Shown: positions 51,097 through 59,968 of the stretch, piece after piece
How positions within the stretch are numbered: the first letter of the stretch is position 1
How the letters are laid out: each line of letters opens with the position of its first letter
From: UBA4644 sp034933145
Lineage (GTDB): Bacteria; Bacillota; Clostridia; Oscillospirales; Butyricicoccaceae
Direction: 5' to 3'
NCBI GenBank assembly: GCA_034933145.1
Contig: JAYFOA010000001.1
Coordinates: 1-64,000, forward strand
Length of the DNA: 64,000 nucleotides
Made by a program: the position numbers and the translations under genes
Notes under the pieces: generated by a model
Told to the model about the DNA's origin: nothing
The model's database searches: none
Seen by the model: the letters and a program-made list of their open reading frames with translations, nothing else

Positions 51097-51188
51097 CGTA
51101 TGGCCTGGACTCAATGATATGGTTTTTTGTCCCTGCGGCACCTCAAAAAAGCTCGTGTTGATATTGGTAATCTCTCTTTATTTTACAT

Positions 51189-51218
51189 AAAAAAAGCCCG
51201 GCCGAGCCGGGCCTTTTT
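51189..51218. terminator. Bidirectional terminator
   Basis: AAAAAAAGCCCGGC pairs with GCCGGGCCTTTTT, with A/T tracts on both sides. It ends the C39-like lipoprotein gene on the minus strand. Confidence 0.85.
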
Positions 51219-51297
51219 ATAAAGCGGGCAAAAGCCCTGTATGTCCTTTGGGTTTCCGCGGAAGCCAGCGGCACGGGTCGGCGTTCGTGCCTGCCTC

Positions 51298-52098
51298 TTA
51301 TTCGGCGGAGGGCGTTGCGATGGCAAATACCATATCGTTCAGCTCTTCCTCCGGGAAGAAGTCATAAAATGTAAAGTTATAAAGGAAGCGCTCCGCGCCG
51401 TAGACTCCATAGCCGTCCTGATTGTGATCTGTGGTGTCATAGGAGTCGGCCACAATGATCACATCATCCTGCGTGGTTTCCGTCCCCATGGTATCATAGC
51501 CGACAATGACCTGCCAATGTCCACCCCAGTCGTTCCAGCCGATGATGATGGGCGTTCCGCCGGCGAGGGTCTCACGGACAAAATCCAGCGTGAAGACTTC
51601 ATGAACGTTTTCGCCGCAGTCAAAAGTGGTATAGAGATCAAACCCGCCGACACCTTCAAAAATGTCCATCAGCTGACGCAGAGAAGTAGCCTCCGGCGCT
51701 TCGCCGTTGGAACGCAGCTGCGCCAGGGTTTGTTCGTTATAGTCGCCGAAACTGTCGTACCAGTTGAGCACCATCAGAGCGCTGCAGACGCCGCAGCTCC
51801 ACTCTGAAGTTTGCTGATAAGTTTTGAAATGTGAGAGGATGGTCAGCGTATCATTGGACTCCATATTATAGAAGTCCAGATTGCTGAAGTACGGGCTGTC
51901 CTTGTGGTCACCCGCCCGCTCCACACTGTCGGCTCCGTCCTCTGCGCTGAGGTCGACGGCTGCGGGGATTTTCATCTCGTCGGTATAATTTCCGCCCGCG
52001 GCGGCGGAGGGTTCGTCTGTGCCTGCGTTCGTACCGTTGCCCGCGCAGCCGGCAAGAAGCAATGTCAGTACAAGGGTAAATACAATCAGTTTTTTCAT
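51298..52098 (-). CDS. C39-like (papain-fold) peptidase lipoprotein
   Basis: This 266-residue lipoprotein has a signal peptide ending in LAGC (Cys18), then a low-complexity linker. The C39-like cysteine peptidase domain follows (about 90-260), with the nucleophile Cys in SEWSCGVCSALMVLNWY, His in GGHWQVIVGYD, and the following Asp in VADSYDTTD. DTTDHNQDGYG resembles a calcium-binding loop. It probably acts at the outer face of the membrane; the substrate is unknown, and the lack of an ABC transporter argues against a bacteriocin-processing role. It is monocistronic. Confidence 0.8.
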   Translation of the reverse strand: MKKLIVFTLVLTLLLAGCAGNGTNAGTDEPSAAAGGNYTDEMKIPAAVDLSAEDGADSVERAGDHKDSPYFSNLDFYNMESNDTLTILSHFKTYQQTSEWSCGVCSALMVLNWYDSFGDYNEQTLAQLRSNGEAPEATSLRQLMDIFEGVGGFDLYTTFDCGENVHEVFTLDFVRETLAGGTPIIIGWNDWGGHWQVIVGYDTMGTETTQDDVIIVADSYDTTDHNQDGYGVYGAERFLYNFTFYDFFPEEELNDMVFAIATPSAE

Positions 52099-52534
52099 TT
52101 TCGTTTCTCACTTTCACAAAAAAATCAATTGTACTTGTAAGTGAAAACATGTTCGCCCTGTATTGAATTATTTATTATTGGGTACAGAAACCCGCATTTT
52201 ATTTCATCAATGTCCGGAGGCAATTTGAGTCTATATAGCGATTCGTCTTTCAGAAAATAAAGACCTTTCTACTTTTACTACTCTCATGTTGTTTTTTTAT
52301 ACAAGTACTTGCGGCAATGCCGCAGGGACCCACGGAGAAAGACCCCGTGCCATAAAAAACCAAGCCCGCTTTTCGAGCTTTCAACAAGAGACGCGCGGCT
52401 TTTCCGCGCTTGCGACGCCGACCTGCCCTCCTTTATCCGCATGAGGCTAATTGTAACAGAAATGCACCGCGATGCAATCTTTTTTTGACGAAATCGTTTC
52501 TCCGGATGCAGTCGTTTTGTTTTCCCGTTCAGTC
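52099..52534 (-). other. Intergenic region with the fatty-acid operon terminator
   Basis: The 436-bp interval holds no convincing gene. On the minus strand AAGCTCG-AAAAG-CGGGCTT (52380-52362) followed by GGTTTTTTAT is an intrinsic terminator that would end the fatty-acid operon. Additional short hairpins (GCGCGG/CCGCGC near 52400, TGCGGC/GCCGCA near 52315) give it a structured look, possibly a short repeated palindromic element. An open frame over 52284-52616 spans the terminator and is not believed. Confidence 0.6.
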
Positions 52535-54163
52535 TTACTCTCTCAACTCGACCTTGCGGATTTTTCCACTGATGGTTTTCGGCAGGGCGGCGACAAACTC
52601 CACCGACCGAATCCATTTATATTCGGCTACCCTGGCGTTGCAGAAATCCCGGATCTCACGCTGCAGGTCTGCGGAAGGACTGGTGCCGGGCGCCGGCACG
52701 ATAATCGCCTTGATCGCCTGACCCCGGAGCTTGTCCGGGATGCCTACGACCGAGCATTCCAATACGGCGGAATGTTCCATCAGAACATTTTCGATTTCAT
52801 ACGGCCCCACTCGGAACCCGCACGTCTTAATGATGTCGTCAATGCGCCCGTTGAACCAGTAATACCCGTCTTCGTCCCGCCAAGCCGTATCGCCGGTATG
52901 GTAAACGCCGCCGCGCCAGACGTCCCTGTACAGTGCCGGATTGCCGTGATACCCGGTGAAAATCCCGGGCTGTACCCCGTCCTCCGGCGGCAGGAGGACA
53001 ATTTCTCCAATCTCGCCGGTATCAGCCGGCTGCCCGTCCTCATTTAAAAGTTCCACGCGGTACAGCGGGGAAGGCTTGCCCAGAGAGCCGGCCTTTTTCG
53101 CCGTTCCGGCGAAATTCGCGAGGATCAGTGCCGATTCTGTCTGACCGTAGCCCTCGGCCAGCGGGATTCCGGTCTGTTCTTCAAACCTCCGGAAAATTTC
53201 CGGGTTTAACGCCTCTCCAGCAGTCGTCGCATGCCGGAGATCGGGCATATCCTCGATGCCCTTTTTGACAAAGTATCGATAGACCGTCGGCGGCGCACAG
53301 AAACTTGTCACATGATAGCGATTGATAACCATCATCAGCTGTTTCGGCTCAAAGTTGTCAAAGTCATAGACCATGACCGCACTGCCTGCCAGCCACTGCC
53401 CGTAACTCTTTCCCCAGGAGGTCTTTGCCCAGCCGGTTTCTGCCACCGTGAAATGCAATCCTCCGTCCTCGGCCTGTTGCCAGTACCGAGCGGTGATGAT
53501 ATGTGAAAGCGGGTAGGTGTGGTCGTGGGTCACGCCCTTTGGATAGCCGGTGGTTCCGGAGGTAAAATAGATAGCCAGCGGATCATGGGCAAGCGTTTCC
53601 CGGCGGGCAAGCGCCGACGGCGCCGCCTCCATGTCGGAGGTGAGGTTCCGAAAGCCGGGCACATCCTTCTGCACCGTCCACAGGAGCGTCAGGCTTTCAC
53701 ACATCTCCTGCGCAGCCAGCAGCTTTTGCGGCGCGTCATCCTGCGGCGTGCAGACTGCGCCCTTGATTTCGGCACTTTTGATCCGGTATGCGATGTCCTC
53801 CGCGGTGAGCATATGGGTGACGGGCACCATAACGGCCCCGAGCTTATGCAGCGCGACTACGGTAAACCAATATTCATAGTGCCGCTTCAGCATCACCAGC
53901 ACCCGGTCGCCCCTTGAGATACCGCAGCCGGCAAATACATTTGCGGCCCGGTTGCTCATCTCCTCGATATCGCGAAAGGTAAAGTGGCTCTCTGATCCCT
54001 CCGTATTACACCAGACCAGCGCCGGCTTTTCCGGCTCACTCTCCGCGATGCCGCGAACCACATCGTAGCCAAAATTGAAATTGTCCGGATAGGTCAGCCG
54101 AAATCCGGTCAGACATCCGTTTTCGTCAAACTGCTCTTCGCAGAATTGGCGGTAAATACTCAT
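52535..54163 (-). CDS. AMP-forming acyl-CoA ligase (medium-chain type)
   Basis: This 542-residue member of the ANL superfamily activates a carboxylic acid through an acyl-adenylate to the CoA thioester. The phosphate loop YFTSGTTGYPKGVTH (about residues 198-212), the A5 motif EGYGQTES, the hinge YHTGDTAWRDEDGYYW with GRIDDIIKTCG, and the catalytic Lys in PKTISGKIRK are all intact. The overall pattern is close to medium-chain acyl-CoA synthetases. It overlaps accA by 4 bp and is the last gene of the fatty-acid operon. That position suggests activation of free fatty acids for lipid synthesis or scavenging. Confidence 0.92.
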   Translation of the reverse strand: MSIYRQFCEEQFDENGCLTGFRLTYPDNFNFGYDVVRGIAESEPEKPALVWCNTEGSESHFTFRDIEEMSNRAANVFAGCGISRGDRVLVMLKRHYEYWFTVVALHKLGAVMVPVTHMLTAEDIAYRIKSAEIKGAVCTPQDDAPQKLLAAQEMCESLTLLWTVQKDVPGFRNLTSDMEAAPSALARRETLAHDPLAIYFTSGTTGYPKGVTHDHTYPLSHIITARYWQQAEDGGLHFTVAETGWAKTSWGKSYGQWLAGSAVMVYDFDNFEPKQLMMVINRYHVTSFCAPPTVYRYFVKKGIEDMPDLRHATTAGEALNPEIFRRFEEQTGIPLAEGYGQTESALILANFAGTAKKAGSLGKPSPLYRVELLNEDGQPADTGEIGEIVLLPPEDGVQPGIFTGYHGNPALYRDVWRGGVYHTGDTAWRDEDGYYWFNGRIDDIIKTCGFRVGPYEIENVLMEHSAVLECSVVGIPDKLRGQAIKAIIVPAPGTSPSADLQREIRDFCNARVAEYKWIRSVEFVAALPKTISGKIRKVELRE

Positions 54164-54981
54164 ACTTCATTCTCCTTGCCATGGCCGGTCCCGGGAAAAT
54201 TCAAGCTCCCGATCGACCGGTACTTACGATAGCGGCGCTCCGTCAGCTCTTCCGATGAAACGGAAGCCAGTGCCCGAAGCCTGTCTGTAAAGTCGTTCCG
54301 CAGCCCGATGTAAAAGGCGGGCTTCCCAAGACTCCGTTCCGAGATGATCCGCTCGACAACGGCAAACTCGCGGGCATCCCGGGCTGTGAGCCGTAAGCTC
54401 TCCGCCGCATCCGGCGCGCGCTTTGCATCCTTCCAGAGGATGCTGGCGCAGCCCTCCGGCGAGATAACCGAGTAAATGGCGTTTTCCAGCATCCAGACCT
54501 CATCCGCCACGGCCAGCGCGAGCGCACCGCCGCTTCCTCCCTCCCCGATGAGAAGGGAAATAATTGGCGTTTTCAGCGTCATCATTTCGGAAAGGTTTTC
54601 CGCGATGGCCTGCCCCTCTCCCCGCTCCTCTGCGCCGATCCCACAGAAGGCGCCGGAAGTGTCGATCAGGCATATCACCGGTCGGTGGAATTTTTCTGCC
54701 TGCTTCATCAGGCGCAGCGCTTTGCGGTACCCTTCTGGATGGGGAGCGCCGAAATTGCGCGCCACGCGTTCCCGGCCATTATGGCCTTTTTCAATAGCGA
54801 TCACCGTCACGGGAAGTCCGCTCAGCCGGGCGACACCGCCGATCACCGCAGAATCATCACCGAACCGCCGGTCCCCGTGCAGCTCCATAAAATCCGTAAA
54901 GATATTCCGGATGCAGTCGCTGCTGGTAGGACGTCCGTTCGCCCGTGCCAGACGAACTTTTTCAAATGCGGTTTCGTTCAT
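54160..54981 (-). CDS. accA: Acetyl-CoA carboxylase carboxyltransferase, alpha subunit
   Basis: This 273-residue subunit of the enzyme that makes malonyl-CoA has the crotonase-type oxyanion region GEGGSGGALALAVADEVWMLENAIYS (given here by type; about residues 146-171). RPVICLIDTSGAFCGIGAEERGE is near residue 95. The length is slightly shorter than the typical 310-320, lacking the N-terminal helical segment. It overlaps accD by 4 bp and acts with AccD, AccC and AccB, all in this operon. Confidence 0.94.
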   Translation of the reverse strand: MNETAFEKVRLARANGRPTSSDCIRNIFTDFMELHGDRRFGDDSAVIGGVARLSGLPVTVIAIEKGHNGRERVARNFGAPHPEGYRKALRLMKQAEKFHRPVICLIDTSGAFCGIGAEERGEGQAIAENLSEMMTLKTPIISLLIGEGGSGGALALAVADEVWMLENAIYSVISPEGCASILWKDAKRAPDAAESLRLTARDAREFAVVERIISERSLGKPAFYIGLRNDFTDRLRALASVSSEELTERRYRKYRSIGSLNFPGTGHGKENEV

Positions 54982-55832
54982 TTTGCACCTCCGCCCGTAT
55001 GGAGCTTCAACAACAGGGAAACCGCGTCCTTCTGCTCCCGCCGCGAGACAATCGCATCAACAAAACCGTGCTCCAATAGGAATTCAGCCTTTTGAAACCC
55101 CTGCGGAAGCTTCTTCCGTGTCGTCTGCTCAATAACCCGCGCACCGGCAAAGCCTACCGTCGCTCCCGGTTCGGCGAGCAGAACGTCGCCTTCCATGGCA
55201 AAGCTGGCCGTGACGCCGCCGGTGGTAGGATCCGTGAGAACGGTGAGGTAAAAGAGGCCAAGATCGGAATGCCGTTTGACGGCACCGCTGGTCTTGGCCA
55301 TCTGCATCAGCGAGAAAAGGCCTTCCTGCATGCGAGCCCCGCCGGAAACGGTATACCCGACGACGGGCAGCCTCTGCACGGCGGCATACTCAAACAGACG
55401 CGTGATCTTTTCCCCGACGGCTGTGCCCATACTCCCCATCATGAAAAAAGGTTCCATGATAAAAAGACAGCAGGGCGTACCCCCGATCTCCGCCGTCCCG
55501 CACACGACGGCTTCCGCTTCACCGGAAGCGTTCCGCGCCGCTGCAAGTTTTTCACTATACCCGGGAAAGGAAAGCGGGTCACGAGGCATAAGATCCCGGT
55601 CCATTTCCGCAAAGGTCCCCTCATCGGTGATAAAGGCGACGCGCTGCCGCGCATTCATGCGGAAATGATAGCCGCAGGAACAGGTATGAAAATTCCCCAG
55701 AATTTCGCTCAGCGGAACCTGCTTCCGACAGCCCGGGCACAGCTCCGAGAGCATTTCCCCGGCGTCCGCCGCGCCCCGGCCGGTTTTTTCCAGCTCATTT
55801 TTCGGCTGATACAGAAAACGGACAAAAGACAA
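54978..55832 (-). CDS. accD: Acetyl-CoA carboxylase carboxyltransferase, beta subunit
   Basis: This 284-residue subunit forms the carboxyltransferase with AccA. An N-terminal zinc ribbon (CPGCRKQVPL and TCSCGYHF) is followed by the crotonase core with FIMEPFFMMGSMGTAVGEKI and SGGARMQEGLFSLMQM. The second half of the ribbon reads C-x-C rather than C-x2-C. TTG 55832 is chosen because GAGGTG lies 6 nt upstream and the start falls 10 bp after the accC stop; the longer frame overlaps accC. Confidence 0.92.
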   Translation of the reverse strand: MSFVRFLYQPKNELEKTGRGAADAGEMLSELCPGCRKQVPLSEILGNFHTCSCGYHFRMNARQRVAFITDEGTFAEMDRDLMPRDPLSFPGYSEKLAAARNASGEAEAVVCGTAEIGGTPCCLFIMEPFFMMGSMGTAVGEKITRLFEYAAVQRLPVVGYTVSGGARMQEGLFSLMQMAKTSGAVKRHSDLGLFYLTVLTDPTTGGVTASFAMEGDVLLAEPGATVGFAGARVIEQTTRKKLPQGFQKAEFLLEHGFVDAIVSRREQKDAVSLLLKLHTGGGAK

Positions 55833-55842
55833 GTGCGTCACC

Positions 55843-57147
55843 TCACGTTCCGATAAGCCCCAGCAGATAGTCCCCGCGTAAAAAGGCGTCGCTGCCAATC
55901 CGGTCAATCTGCTCTTTTGTATTGTTTGGCACGCCCTCAATCACAAGCTCGCAGAGTGCGGCCTTCATTTTTCGGATGGCCTCTTCCCGCGTTCCGGCAA
56001 GCACGATGAGCTTTCCGATCAGCGAATCATACTGCGGCGGGACATACGCGCCAGTAAAGAGAAAACTGTCAAAGCGGACAAAGGGGCCGCCCGGCACATG
56101 CAGGAACTCGACCGTGCCCGGAGCCAGCGCGTTGATGCGGCACTCAATGGATGAACCCTTTAAGCTTACATCCTGCTGTGAAAAATTAAGCGGGATACCC
56201 GCGGAAACACGGATCTGCCACTTGACAAGGTCAATGCCTGTAAGGCATTCGGTCACGGCGTGCTCCACCTGCAATCGGACGTTCATCTCCATAAAATAAT
56301 AATTTCCGGCCCTATCCAGAAGAAACTCCAGCGTCCCAACACCCGAATAGCCAAGCTGTTTCACCGCCTCGACGGCTTGCTCCGTCATCCGGCGCCGCAG
56401 CGCCTCCGTCACTGCGGGGGATGGCGATTCCTCAATCAGCTTCTGATTCCGCTGCTGCAGGGAGCAGTCCCGCTCCCCTAGGCAGACGACATGGCCGTAC
56501 TGATCCGCGAGGATCTGCAGCTCAATATGCTTTGCGGGGGAAATGTATTTTTCCAGATAAACAGCCCCGTCGCCGAAAGCCGCCATCCCCTCCGCCGCGG
56601 CGGAGAGGTACGCCTTTTCCAGCTCCGTCCCGTCCTTCACGAGGCGAATTCCCCGGCCCCCGCCGCCGGCGCGTGCTTTCAGCATCACCGGACAGCCAAT
56701 CTTTTCGGCGGCTTCGGCAGCCTCCGGGAGCGTGCCGAGAATCCCCGTCCCGGGGATCACAGGAAGGCCTGCCTGTTCCATCCTGGCCTTCACCTGTTCT
56801 TTGTCACCCAGCGCCCGCATGTTCTCAACCGAAGGCCCGATAAATACCAGGCCGTTTTCCCGGCATCTCTCCGCAAAGCGCGCATTCTCCGACAAAAAAC
56901 CATAGCCCGGATGGATCGCTTGTGCGCCGGAGGCCAGCGCCGCGCCGATGATGCTGTCCGCATTCAGATAGCTTTCGGCGGCCGGCGCCCGCCCGATGCA
57001 GTAGCTTTCATCCGCAAGGGTTGTATGCAGCGCTCCCGCGTCGGCCTCCGAATAGACTGCGACCGAAATAATACCCATTTCCTTGCAGGCCCGAATGATG
57101 CGAACCGCGATCTCTCCCCGGTTCGCCACCAACAATTTGGAAAACAT
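55843..57147 (-). CDS. accC: Biotin carboxylase (acetyl-CoA carboxylase)
   Basis: This 434-residue ATP-grasp enzyme carboxylates the biotin of AccB. The N-terminus MFSKLLVANRGEIAVRIIRAC is typical. The glycine-rich loop KARAGGGGRGIRLV (about 156-169), the HIELQILADQYGHVVCLGERDCSLQQRNQK region and FMEMNVRLQVEHAVTE are intact; NVRLQVEH carries the catalytic Arg and the metal Glu/Asn. It is slightly short of the usual 445. The start has an AGGAGT site and is 3 bp after fabZ. Confidence 0.95.
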   Translation of the reverse strand: MFSKLLVANRGEIAVRIIRACKEMGIISVAVYSEADAGALHTTLADESYCIGRAPAAESYLNADSIIGAALASGAQAIHPGYGFLSENARFAERCRENGLVFIGPSVENMRALGDKEQVKARMEQAGLPVIPGTGILGTLPEAAEAAEKIGCPVMLKARAGGGGRGIRLVKDGTELEKAYLSAAAEGMAAFGDGAVYLEKYISPAKHIELQILADQYGHVVCLGERDCSLQQRNQKLIEESPSPAVTEALRRRMTEQAVEAVKQLGYSGVGTLEFLLDRAGNYYFMEMNVRLQVEHAVTECLTGIDLVKWQIRVSAGIPLNFSQQDVSLKGSSIECRINALAPGTVEFLHVPGGPFVRFDSFLFTGAYVPPQYDSLIGKLIVLAGTREEAIRKMKAALCELVIEGVPNNTKEQIDRIGSDAFLRGDYLLGLIGT

Positions 57148-57150
57148 GTG

Positions 57151-57570
57151 CTATACTCCTGCCATTGCGAAGGAAAACTCAGCCTCGACGCAGAGTTTTC
57201 CCGCCACAAAGCCTTTTCCTTCGGCAAAATAGAAAGGCGGCTTTGCCCGTTTGATCCGGCACACGGTCTCAAAAGTATCGCCTGGCCGGACCGGTGACCG
57301 GAATTTGACGTTATTGAGCCCGGTAAATACCGGCAGCAGCTTCCCTTCCCCTGTTTCACCGTTCAATAACACGCAGGCGGATTGCGCCAGCATTTCACAT
57401 TGGATTACGCCAGGGACGATAGGATTTCCGGGAAAATGCCCGTCGAGAAACCATTCGTCCCCGCGCACATGATAGCTGCCATAGGCCGTATCGGCTTCCC
57501 GACGCGCTTCTTCCAGCAGCAGCATGCTTCCCCGGTGAGGAAGCATGCTTTCCAATTCTTTTCGGTTCAT
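57151..57570 (-). CDS. fabZ: 3-hydroxyacyl-ACP dehydratase
   Basis: This 139-residue hot-dog-fold enzyme removes water from 3-hydroxyacyl-ACP. The catalytic His45 is in GHFPGNPIVPG and Glu59 in QCEMLAQSA. The length is standard. It overlaps accB by 4 bp. FabZ without FabA gives saturated chains unless another isomerase exists. Confidence 0.95.
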   Translation of the reverse strand: MNRKELESMLPHRGSMLLLEEARREADTAYGSYHVRGDEWFLDGHFPGNPIVPGVIQCEMLAQSACVLLNGETGEGKLLPVFTGLNNVKFRSPVRPGDTFETVCRIKRAKPPFYFAEGKGFVAGKLCVEAEFSFAMAGV

Positions 57571-57986
57571 TTTTGTTCCTCCCGCAGCCGGAACAGCACA
57601 TGGCCGAAATCGACCACAGCACCATCCTCGGCGCAGATTTCCGCAATGACCCCGCCTTTTTCCGCGACGATCTCATTCATCAGCTTCATTGCCTCAATGA
57701 TACAGAGAACATCGCCCGCACGCACGGTATCCCCCACCCGGACGAAAGGCGCCGCATCCTCCGCGGGAGCGTGATAAAACACGCCTACCATCGGCGATCG
57801 CACCTCCAGAAAGCCGGAGGTGGGCCCGGTGGCGGCCAAAGGGGACGCCGCCGGCTTCTGCACATTCGGCGCCGCGGATTCGCTCCGCTCGAGCCGGACC
57901 GTGACGCCGTCCTCGTTGATTTCGAGGCCGGAAAGACCAAGCTCACCCATCAGATCCGCATATTTGCGGATTTTTGCTTCTTCCAT
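57567..57986 (-). CDS. accB: Biotin carboxyl carrier protein
   Basis: This 139-residue carrier ends in the biotinyl domain (about 62-139) with the attachment site Lys101 in EAMKLMNEI. The N-terminal part is a short helix plus a Pro/Ala linker (about 37-58). ATG 57986 is 7 nt after AGGAAGG and 2 bp after the fabF stop. It shuttles carboxyl groups between AccC and AccAD. Confidence 0.95.
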   Translation of the reverse strand: MEEAKIRKYADLMGELGLSGLEINEDGVTVRLERSESAAPNVQKPAASPLAATGPTSGFLEVRSPMVGVFYHAPAEDAAPFVRVGDTVRAGDVLCIIEAMKLMNEIVAEKGGVIAEICAEDGAVVDFGHVLFRLREEQK

Positions 57987-57988
57987 GG

Positions 57989-59218
57989 TCACACCTTCCT
58001 GAATGCAAGACACGCATTATGCCCGCCGAAGCCCAGGGAATTGGACAGCGCCAAATCAATTTCGGCACCGATGGCCCGACACGGAACATAGTTCAAATCG
58101 CAGGCGGGGTCCTGCTCATGCAGATTGATCGTGGGCGGGATCCTGCCGTCATTAAGCGCCTTCAGACAGACGATGGCCTCCGCAGCCCCCGCTGCGCCCA
58201 GCATATGCCCCGTCATGGACTTGGTGGAGCTGACGAGAACTTCCGCAGCCTTTTCCCCGCCGAACGCCTTTTTAATCGCCTCGGTCTCCACCGTATCGTT
58301 AAGGGGTGTGCCGGTGCCGTGTGCATTGACGTACACCCTTTCCGTACCAAGATAGCCCGCCTCGGCAAGCGCGTCGGTCATGGCGCGCGCACCGCCGGCG
58401 GCATCGGGCCTGGGCGCCGTAATATGATAGGCGTCGCAGGTAGAGCCGTAACCGCAAATCTCGCCGTAAATGGTTGCGCCCCGGCCCGCGGCATGCTCAT
58501 ATTCCTCCAAAACGAGGGCGGCGCCGCCTTCTCCGATGACGAAGCCACCCCGGCGGCGGTCAAAGGGAAGAGATGCGGCATCCGGATCTTCTGAGACCGA
58601 AAGCGCCTGCATATTGGCAAAGCCTGCCACGCCGCATTCCGTAATGGCGGCCTCTGCTCCACCAGCGATGACGGCATCCGCATACCCGTGTCGGATTGCG
58701 CGAAGCGCTTCACCAATGGCGTTTGAGCCGGAAGCACAGGCGGTGACCGCAGGCATGGCAGCCCCCTGACAATTAAACCGGATCGCAATCAGGCCGGAAG
58801 CCATGTTCGCAATCAGCATGGGGATAAAGTAAGGAGATACCCGCCGCGGGCCATGAACCCGCAGCTTTTCATATTCCTGCCCGAAGGTCTCAATCCCGCC
58901 GATGCCGGTCCCCATATATACGCCGATGCGCTCCGGAGGCAGGGTGCCGACGATTCCGCTCTCTGCTGCCGCCTGACACGCAGCCGCAAGGGCGTACTGC
59001 GCATGCAGATCGCTCTTCAGCATATCTGATTTTTCCATATATTGTCTGGCGTCGAAATCTTTGACCTCGGCCGCCAGCTTTGCCTTGTGCCGTTCGGTAT
59101 CAAATCTGGTGATCGGCCCAATGCCGTTTCTGCCAGCCAGCAGACTCTGCCAGAACGTATCCACCGAATTCCCTACCGGGCTGATGATTCCCATGCCCGT
59201 CACAACGACTCTACGCAA
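57989..59218 (-). CDS. fabF: 3-oxoacyl-ACP synthase II (KAS II)
   Basis: This 409-residue condensing enzyme extends acyl-ACP with malonyl-ACP. The catalytic triad is Cys161 (TACASGS), His300 (VNAHGTGTPLND) and His338 (TGHMLGAAG), typical of KAS I/II. The start is TTG 59218 with AAGGAGG 7 nt upstream. It is the only condensing enzyme in the operon, with no fabH in the window, so initiation must depend on an enzyme elsewhere or another route. Confidence 0.96.
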   Translation of the reverse strand: MRRVVVTGMGIISPVGNSVDTFWQSLLAGRNGIGPITRFDTERHKAKLAAEVKDFDARQYMEKSDMLKSDLHAQYALAAACQAAAESGIVGTLPPERIGVYMGTGIGGIETFGQEYEKLRVHGPRRVSPYFIPMLIANMASGLIAIRFNCQGAAMPAVTACASGSNAIGEALRAIRHGYADAVIAGGAEAAITECGVAGFANMQALSVSEDPDAASLPFDRRRGGFVIGEGGAALVLEEYEHAAGRGATIYGEICGYGSTCDAYHITAPRPDAAGGARAMTDALAEAGYLGTERVYVNAHGTGTPLNDTVETEAIKKAFGGEKAAEVLVSSTKSMTGHMLGAAGAAEAIVCLKALNDGRIPPTINLHEQDPACDLNYVPCRAIGAEIDLALSNSLGFGGHNACLAFRKV

Positions 59219-59230
59219 CTGTATTCCTCC

Positions 59231-59968
59231 TTACATGGCCAGCCCGCCGTCGACGCGCAGCACTTCACCGGTGATATAGTCCGCGCCGGGGCCGGCGAGA
59301 AACGCGACTGCCTCCGCCACATCCTCCGGCGTGCCGGGCCGGCCCAGCGGAATTCCGGACAAAAGCCCGGATTCCGCGTTTAAATCTTTTGTCATATCTG
59401 TCTGGATGAAGCCGGGGGCGATTGCATTGCAGGTAATGTTTTTCCCGGAAAGCTCCCGGGCGACCGCCTTGGTCAGGCCGACCAGTCCCGCCTTTGCTGC
59501 GGCATAATTTACCTGGCCTGCATTCCCCGTCAGTCCGACGACCGAGCCAATGTTGATAATTTTCCCGCCTTTGTTCCGGATCAAAATAGGACTGCAGTGC
59601 CGGATCATATTGAAAGCGCCCTTAAGGTTCACCGCCAGGACATCATCGAAATCCTTTTCCCGCATCACCGCGACAAGACCGTCCCGTGTGATGCCAGCGT
59701 TATTTACCAAAATATCGATCGTTCCGAATACGGCTTTGATCTCCGCAACCGTCTGTTTCACTGCACTGAAATCCGACGTGTCACAGCACAGCGGAACGGC
59801 CTTGATTCCGTTTGTCTCAGCGCAGACGCGGCAGACCTCTTCGGCCGCCGCATGGTTCTGCGCATAAATCACGGCAATATTCGCACCAAGCGATGCAAAT
59901 TTCCGTGCAATTGCAGCGCCAATCCCCCGGGAAGCGCCGGTGATCACAACTGTTTTCCCGTTCAGCAT
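59231..59968 (-). CDS. fabG: 3-oxoacyl-ACP reductase
   Basis: This 245-residue short-chain dehydrogenase has the NADPH loop GASRGIG (residues 11-17), NNAG at 89-92 and the catalytic Ser142, Tyr155 and Lys159. It reduces 3-oxoacyl-ACP. The length is standard. The ATG overlaps fabD by 7 bp. Confidence 0.95.
   Translation of the reverse strand: MLNGKTVVITGASRGIGAAIARKFASLGANIAVIYAQNHAAAEEVCRVCAETNGIKAVPLCCDTSDFSAVKQTVAEIKAVFGTIDILVNNAGITRDGLVAVMREKDFDDVLAVNLKGAFNMIRHCSPILIRNKGGKIINIGSVVGLTGNAGQVNYAAAKAGLVGLTKAVARELSGKNITCNAIAPGFIQTDMTKDLNAESGLLSGIPLGRPGTPEDVAEAVAFLAGPGADYITGEVLRVDGGLAM

Noticed and set aside
52284..52616. 110-codon minus-strand open frame at the end of the acyl-CoA ligase gene
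   Set aside because: It runs through the operon terminator hairpin and overlaps the ligase 3' end in another frame; no ribosome site.
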